A DNA stretch of 24,635 nucleotides from assembly GCA_945903445.1 (NCBI GenBank), contig CAMDNZ010000047.1, positions 1-24,635 of the forward strand, in the 5' to 3' direction. The notes under the pieces were generated by a model. It had not been told where the DNA came from. It ran no database searches and was given only the letters and a program-made list of their open reading frames with translations. Numbering within the stretch: position 1 is the stretch's first letter; each line of letters begins with the position of its first letter. A program made the translations under genes and the position numbers. Below are positions 24,184 to 24,635 of the stretch, in pieces. Source of the DNA: Bordetella parapertussis (lineage in GTDB: Bacteria > Pseudomonadota > Gammaproteobacteria > Burkholderiales > Burkholderiaceae_B).

Positions 24184-24497
24184 CGATGTCTGTCCAAAAA
24201 CCAAATGGCGCACTAGGGCCTCGCCTGGTTCATCCGCCCATAGGCCAAAAAAAGCGACAAGCGGGCTATGTCATCATTTCCGCGACGGTGTTCGTGGCGG
24301 CTTTGTCGGCGGTCATTGCGGTATTGGCCGCCAACATGGCGCAGGATCTACGAGTGCTGCGGGGCGAGCGCGTTGGCGAGGCATTGCGCGCCGTTGGTGA
24401 GGTCGGACAGCAGTTCGTTCGGGAGAGCCATGATGAGCTGGTCACCCACTGGACAACAGGTAAACAACCGAGCATTCGTGTGGAAAACCTGTCCTAG
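24180..24497 (+). CDS. pilV: Short PilV-like prepilin, probably truncated
   Basis: This 105-residue protein has a 29-residue leader ending KKRQAG and a hydrophobic segment YVIISATVFVAALSAVIAVL, a class III signal for the prepilin peptidase encoded just upstream. The following residues (GEALRAVGEVGQQFVRES) resemble the N-terminal helix of R64-type PilV minor pilins, the tip adhesins. PilV proteins are normally several hundred residues, but this frame stops at TAG (24495-24497) and stays open for only ten more codons before a TAA at 24528. It may be a truncated PilV or a genuinely short minor pilin. Start 24180 overlaps the peptidase stop (ATGA); 24186 is an alternative. The residue at mature position 5 is Ser, not Glu. 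No shufflon-like inverted repeats are visible. Confidence 0.6.
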   Translation: MTMSVQKPNGALGPRLVHPPIGQKKRQAGYVIISATVFVAALSAVIAVLAANMAQDLRVLRGERVGEALRAVGEVGQQFVRESHDELVTHWTTGKQPSIRVENLS

Positions 24498-24549
24498 CCA
24501 CGATTTAATCTGACAGTACAACTCTATTAAGCGCCTAAAGAAGGAGACG

Positions 24550-24635
24550 GTGTCGGCATTGTCCGATTCAACTGTTTATCGAGAGCGAGTTGTTTTGACT
24601 CCTGGAAGGTATGCCATGGTGTTTTACCAAAGCAG
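24550..24635 (+). CDS. Unidentified open frame at the window edge (3' partial)
   Basis: A frame beginning with GTG at 24550 (SALSDSTVYRERVV) stays open to the end of the window. AAGGAG at 24541-24546 is a strong ribosome binding site but lies only three bases from this GTG. The in-frame ATG at 24616, with GGAAGG at 24604-24609 six bases upstream, is an equally good start. I do not recognise the product; 28 or fewer residues are visible. Its position after the PilV-like gene suggests another pilus accessory gene, which is inference only. Confidence 0.35.
   Translation, partial: MSALSDSTVYRERVVLTPGRYAMVFYQS

Noticed and set aside
24498..24635. Shufflon or Rci recombinase after the PilV-like gene
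   Set aside because: No inverted repeat of the R64 type and no recombinase motif is present in the short remaining sequence.
1..24635. tRNA, rRNA, CRISPR array, insertion sequence or phage genes
   Set aside because: Nothing resembling these was seen when reading both strands; short or diverged elements could still be missed by eye.

Overview
The window looks like the chromosome of a betaproteobacterium of the order Burkholderiales, probably Alcaligenaceae (the Bordetella/Achromobacter/Pusillimonas side). This is inferred from the high GC, the long TrpS with a C-terminal extension, the DUF3649-PepSY-DUF3325 iron gene trio, and the acs, ETF-quinone oxidoreductase and CoA-transferase neighbourhood. 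It rests on protein character only, with no database search. I saw no tRNA, rRNA, CRISPR array, insertion sequence or phage gene, and no gene-free stretch longer than about 300 bases.

Part A (1-15400) is housekeeping and metabolism. It begins with the tail of an iron-uptake membrane operon: the DUF3649 C-terminus, a PepSY-type membrane protein and a DUF3325 protein, with the first two overlapping by ATGA. Next come trpS (+), tex (-) and, divergent from tex, a YoaA/DinG-like iron-sulfur helicase (+). A set of acyl-CoA and acetate genes follows: acs (+), a YeeZ-like SDR gene coupled to an ETF:quinone oxidoreductase (-), then a divergent hotdog thioesterase (+) and both subunits of a 3-oxoacid CoA-transferase (+). 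Together they could activate acetate, use ketone bodies and feed fatty-acid or amino-acid oxidation electrons into the quinone pool. The ETF-QO/thioesterase divergent region carries two strong inverted repeats.

Part B (15400 to the end) is a compact type IVb pilus locus of the R64 thin-pilus type, all on the + strand. The order is PilS-like prepilin, three tandem hairpins, a TcpQ/PilL-C-like protein, PilN secretin lipoprotein, PilO, PilP, PilQ ATPase, PilR platform protein, PilD-type prepilin peptidase and a short PilV-like prepilin. From the TcpQ-like gene onward the genes overlap or nearly touch, so they read as one translationally coupled unit. The unit is preceded by an AT-rich 240-base leader with a terminator-like hairpin, a sigma-54-like match and two inverted repeats.

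The most interesting signals are in the pilus locus. The PilQ ATPase is one continuous frame broken by a single in-frame TAA between its Walker A and Walker B regions. The PilV-like gene stops after 105 residues. The secretin gene holds a run of ten G just before its conserved C-terminal part, a plausible slipped-strand ON/OFF switch that currently reads ON. PilO has three perfect 12-bp in-frame repeats. The PilS prepilin has Gln where type IV pilins normally have Glu5, one base away from a Glu codon. Either the locus is decaying or its expression is unusually controlled; the sequence alone cannot decide.
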